Made by a program: the position numbers and the translations under genes. From Tenacibaculum larymnensis (GTDB taxonomy: Bacteria; Bacteroidota; Bacteroidia; Flavobacteriales; Flavobacteriaceae): DNA of 64,000 nucleotides. This document shows positions 61,678-64,000 of the stretch, piece by piece. Each line of letters opens with the position of its first letter. Position 1 is the first letter of the stretch. The DNA lies in contig NZ_JAIWJY010000002.1 in NCBI RefSeq assembly GCF_028829235.1, forward strand, positions 124,001-188,000. Direction: 5' to 3'. The notes beneath the pieces were generated by a model. That model worked only from the letters and a program-made list of their open reading frames with translations. It had not been told where the DNA came from and made no database searches.

Positions 61678-63600
61678 TTATTTTAAGACCGTAAACTCTA
61701 TACTAGAGTCTGTAAATACAGAATGTGTCTGTGTTTTAAAGTCTTTTTCGTCTGCCTTATAAATATTGTCTACATAGGTTTGAGGATTCAAATCGATTAA
61801 AGGAAACCAAGTGCTTTGCACTTGTATTTGCACTTTGTGTCCTTTTTTAAACGTATGGAAAACATCTTGTAGTTTAATATTTACTGCTGTTTTCTTATTT
61901 GGAGTAAATGGTTCAGGGTTAGAAAAACTGTTTCTAAAACGTCCTCGCATAACCTCACTACGTACCATTAAATGATAGTTGCTCAATTTTAAATGTGGTT
62001 GCATTTCTTTGTTGTCGTTTTTTAAATCAGCAGGATGTACATCAACAACCTTAACAATCCAATCGGCAGCAGAACCCGTGGTAGCTACTTGCAGTTTTGC
62101 CAAAATATCACCAGCAAGTGTAAAGTCTTCGGTTAATACATCTGTTTCATAAACGAGTACATCAGGTCTACGAGCAGCAAAACGCTGATCGTCTGTCATA
62201 TATTTACGTGGAGTGAATACCGTTTTTATGTCTTCTGAATAAGGTACAGGTCGCTTAATGTCACTAATAAAACTAACCTTGTTATTTCCTTTTTGAGTTG
62301 CTGTTAATTCTTGATTTTCTGAAAGGAAAAATGTTTGTTTTTGAGCGTTTTTTGGTGGCCATGCATCGTAAGATTTCCACGTTTTTTTACCTGTATCAAA
62401 AACATAAGCTTCTGGTAATCCTGAGTTTTTAGAACCATCACCTTTTAAGAAATGATTGAAGAACTTGGTTTCTACCTCTTTTTGAAATTTTAAAGAGATT
62501 GAATCTCCAAAGTAGTAGTTACCAACTTTGTTAGCTACTTTATTTCTAGACCATCCGCCATGATCCCAAGGTCCAAAAACGATTGTATTATAGTTGTTTG
62601 GTTGATTTTTTTCAATGTTTTTGTAGGTTTCCAATGGACCATATAAGTCTTCAGCATCAAATTCACCTCCAACAATCATCGTTGCTACAGTAGAAGGAAC
62701 CTTATCTAAATGTTGAATGATTCCTTTACTTTGCCATACTGAGTCGTAATTAGGGTGCTCTACAATTTCTTTCCAAAAGAAATCATCAATACGTTCTTTA
62801 TTTTCAACAACTTTGGTATCTAACTTATCGTACTGAAAATATTCGTTTAAGTTTTTAAGAGGTCCTTTATCTAAGAAAAACTGATATTGGTCTTGAGTTT
62901 TCATATCAGGAAATGAGTACCAAGCTGAATCGGTAGGTTGATCTTTGTATGTACCAAATAAAGAAATGGCTTTAAAGTAGCTCAATAAGAAAGCTCCGTT
63001 ATGGTGGAAATCGTCAAAAAAGAAATCTCCAATACAAGCTTGTGGTGAAGCAGCTTTTAAAGCTGGATGTGCATCAATAGTTGAAACAGTAGCGTAGTGA
63101 CCAGGATATGAAATTCCCCATGTACCTACCTTGCCATTATTGTTTGCTACATTGTTAACTAACCAATCAATAGTGTCATAGGTATCTGTAGTTTCATCGG
63201 CTTGTTTTTCTGTTTTATTTGGAATGTATGCACGCATGTTGTCGTATACTCCTTCACTCATCCAACGTCCGCGAACATCTTGATATACGATAATATTACC
63301 CTCTTTCATTAAAACTGGGTTTGGACCAATTTTTTTTCTGAATTTATCTTCTCCATAAGGTTGACAACTATACGGAGTACGTTGTAACAAAATAGAGTAG
63401 GTTTTACTAGTGTCTTTTGGTGAGTAGATAGTGGCATGAAGTTTTACGCCATCTCTCATTGTAATTTTCACTTCTTTTTTAGTGTAATGGTCTTTTACGT
63501 AAGTGTTTTCTGTCTTTTCAGCTTTCTTTGCTGTTGTTTTTTTTGTGCAGCTAGCAAATGAGATTGCTAGTATAAATAATAAAAGTAAGTTTTTTTTCAT
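61678..63600 (-). CDS. CocE/NonD family hydrolase lipoprotein
   Basis: 640 aa. Lipobox FASC (Cys18). Alpha/beta-hydrolase with nucleophile Ser164 in GISYPG, YQDVRGRW before it and GPWDHGGW with the catalytic His; the C-terminal X-Pro-dipeptidyl-peptidase-type beta domain (about 420-640) completes the CocE/S15 layout. Substrates may be amino-acid esters, beta-lactam-like acyl compounds or Xaa-Pro peptides. Periplasmic or surface bound. Confidence 0.9.
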   Translation of the reverse strand: MKKNLLLLFILAISFASCTKKTTAKKAEKTENTYVKDHYTKKEVKITMRDGVKLHATIYSPKDTSKTYSILLQRTPYSCQPYGEDKFRKKIGPNPVLMKEGNIIVYQDVRGRWMSEGVYDNMRAYIPNKTEKQADETTDTYDTIDWLVNNVANNNGKVGTWGISYPGHYATVSTIDAHPALKAASPQACIGDFFFDDFHHNGAFLLSYFKAISLFGTYKDQPTDSAWYSFPDMKTQDQYQFFLDKGPLKNLNEYFQYDKLDTKVVENKERIDDFFWKEIVEHPNYDSVWQSKGIIQHLDKVPSTVATMIVGGEFDAEDLYGPLETYKNIEKNQPNNYNTIVFGPWDHGGWSRNKVANKVGNYYFGDSISLKFQKEVETKFFNHFLKGDGSKNSGLPEAYVFDTGKKTWKSYDAWPPKNAQKQTFFLSENQELTATQKGNNKVSFISDIKRPVPYSEDIKTVFTPRKYMTDDQRFAARRPDVLVYETDVLTEDFTLAGDILAKLQVATTGSAADWIVKVVDVHPADLKNDNKEMQPHLKLSNYHLMVRSEVMRGRFRNSFSNPEPFTPNKKTAVNIKLQDVFHTFKKGHKVQIQVQSTWFPLIDLNPQTYVDNIYKADEKDFKTQTHSVFTDSSIEFTVLK

Positions 63601-63636
63601 TATAGTTTTTTAGTAGATGGAAGGTAAATGTAAAAA

Positions 63637-63669
63637 AAATAACAGCAACCTATTAGATTGCTGTTATTT
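63637..63669 (-). terminator. terminator of the metalloprotease gene
   Basis: AAATAACAGCAA pairs with TTGCTGTTATTT, followed on the minus strand by eight T; 8 bases past the stop. Confidence 0.8.
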
Positions 63670-63677
63670 AAGAAAAA

Positions 63678-64000
63678 TTATTTATTTGGATTTAGAATAG
63701 TGTCTATTCTATCTACCGCATCTTGTAAGTGGTAACGAGTTATGGTGTTACGAGCAGAAAGAATACTTCTTTTAATGTCTCTTTGTAAACGTTTTAATTC
63801 TCCTCTTACTACAGGTTTAATATCTGATTGATTAATAGTAACGGCTGTTTGCTTAAAGTAACCTCTGTCGCTTTTAGCAGCTTTTTGATCTTTCGCTTTA
63901 TTTAGTAAAAAGTCTAATCTGTCTAAATGTGCACGTTGTAGGTTTCTACGATACGGATCTATAGTTTTGTTAGCATATACTTCACTCCAAATACCTTTGC
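63678..64000 (-). CDS. zinc-dependent metalloprotease (DUF5117 type), C-terminal fragment
   Basis: The last 106 codons, read on the minus strand from the window edge to the TAA at 63678-63680. They give GIWSEVYANKTIDPYRRNLQ, then IKPVVRGELKRLQRDIKRSI and a final LQDAVDRIDTILNPNK, the tail I know from Bacteroidota zinc-dependent metalloproteases with DUF5117/DUF5118. The HExxH catalytic domain lies outside the window. Confidence 0.7.
   Translation of the reverse strand, partial: KGIWSEVYANKTIDPYRRNLQRAHLDRLDFLLNKAKDQKAAKSDRGYFKQTAVTINQSDIKPVVRGELKRLQRDIKRSILSARNTITRYHLQDAVDRIDTILNPNK

Overview
The window reads as chromosome from a gliding-type marine member of the Flavobacteriaceae (Bacteroidota). 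Evidence seen directly: low G+C; a complete gldK-gldL-gldM-gldN block (type IX secretion/gliding motor); many short-signal lipoproteins with Cys at residue 16-24; promoters of the Bacteroidota type (TTG, about 19-21 bases, TAnnTTTG); and Bacteroidota-restricted families (DUF4625, haem-binding domain PF14376-like, DUF983, DUF3127, DUF5117-type metalloprotease). Tenacibaculum/Polaribacter-like relatives are plausible, but genus cannot be fixed from sequence alone.

Layout. 1-4823: tail of a formimidoylglutamase-like gene, then gldKLMN. 4899-12456: FAD oxidoreductase, DUF983 protein, ABC-F ATPase, a small variable patch (zinc-ribbon protein, SMI1/KNR4 protein, a palindromic repeat), then a membrane-anchored winged-helix regulator, a PLP desulfhydrase/deaminase and a LysM glucosaminidase lipoprotein. 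12632-18162: VWA protein, then a tight operon of lipoprotein, TPR-LytS kinase, LytTR regulator and gamma-carbonic anhydrase. 18243-27798: Spy-like protein, endonuclease/phosphatase-family protein, two tandem tRNA-Phe genes, and a co-oriented envelope run coaX, outer-membrane barrel, TPR protein, lptC, small membrane protein, CNNM/CBS protein, PpiD-like foldase. 27853-36044: lipoprotein, lpdA, haem-binding protein, glycosyltransferase, and a probable metal-uptake locus (His-rich protein, TonB receptor, two DUF4625 lipoproteins). 36179-49259: M3 peptidase, purE/purK, greA, HIT protein, orphan histidine kinase, flavin reductase, DUF3127, VTT membrane protein, a FAD dehydrogenase and an AtoE-type transporter.

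49267-57532 is the most accessory-looking part: 41-bp tandem hairpin repeats, aat, then a 1.5-kb insert bounded by two near-identical copies of the aat 3' end that carries a frameshifted small gene and an unknown gene, followed by LysE and an enterochelin-esterase-like gene. The unknown gene and the esterase gene share a conserved leader/promoter box. After these come a beta-propeller protein and a divergent HxlR/SDR pair. 57627-64000: small enzymes (VOC, SDR, Asp/Glu racemase), lipoproteins (META domain, lipocalin-like), a CocE-family hydrolase lipoprotein and the C-terminus of a zinc metalloprotease.

No CRISPR array, transposase, integrase, phage module or rRNA operon was seen. The best leads are the aat-bounded island with its shared leader boxes, the His-rich/DUF4625/TonB locus, and a perfect inverted repeat abutting the gldM start codon.
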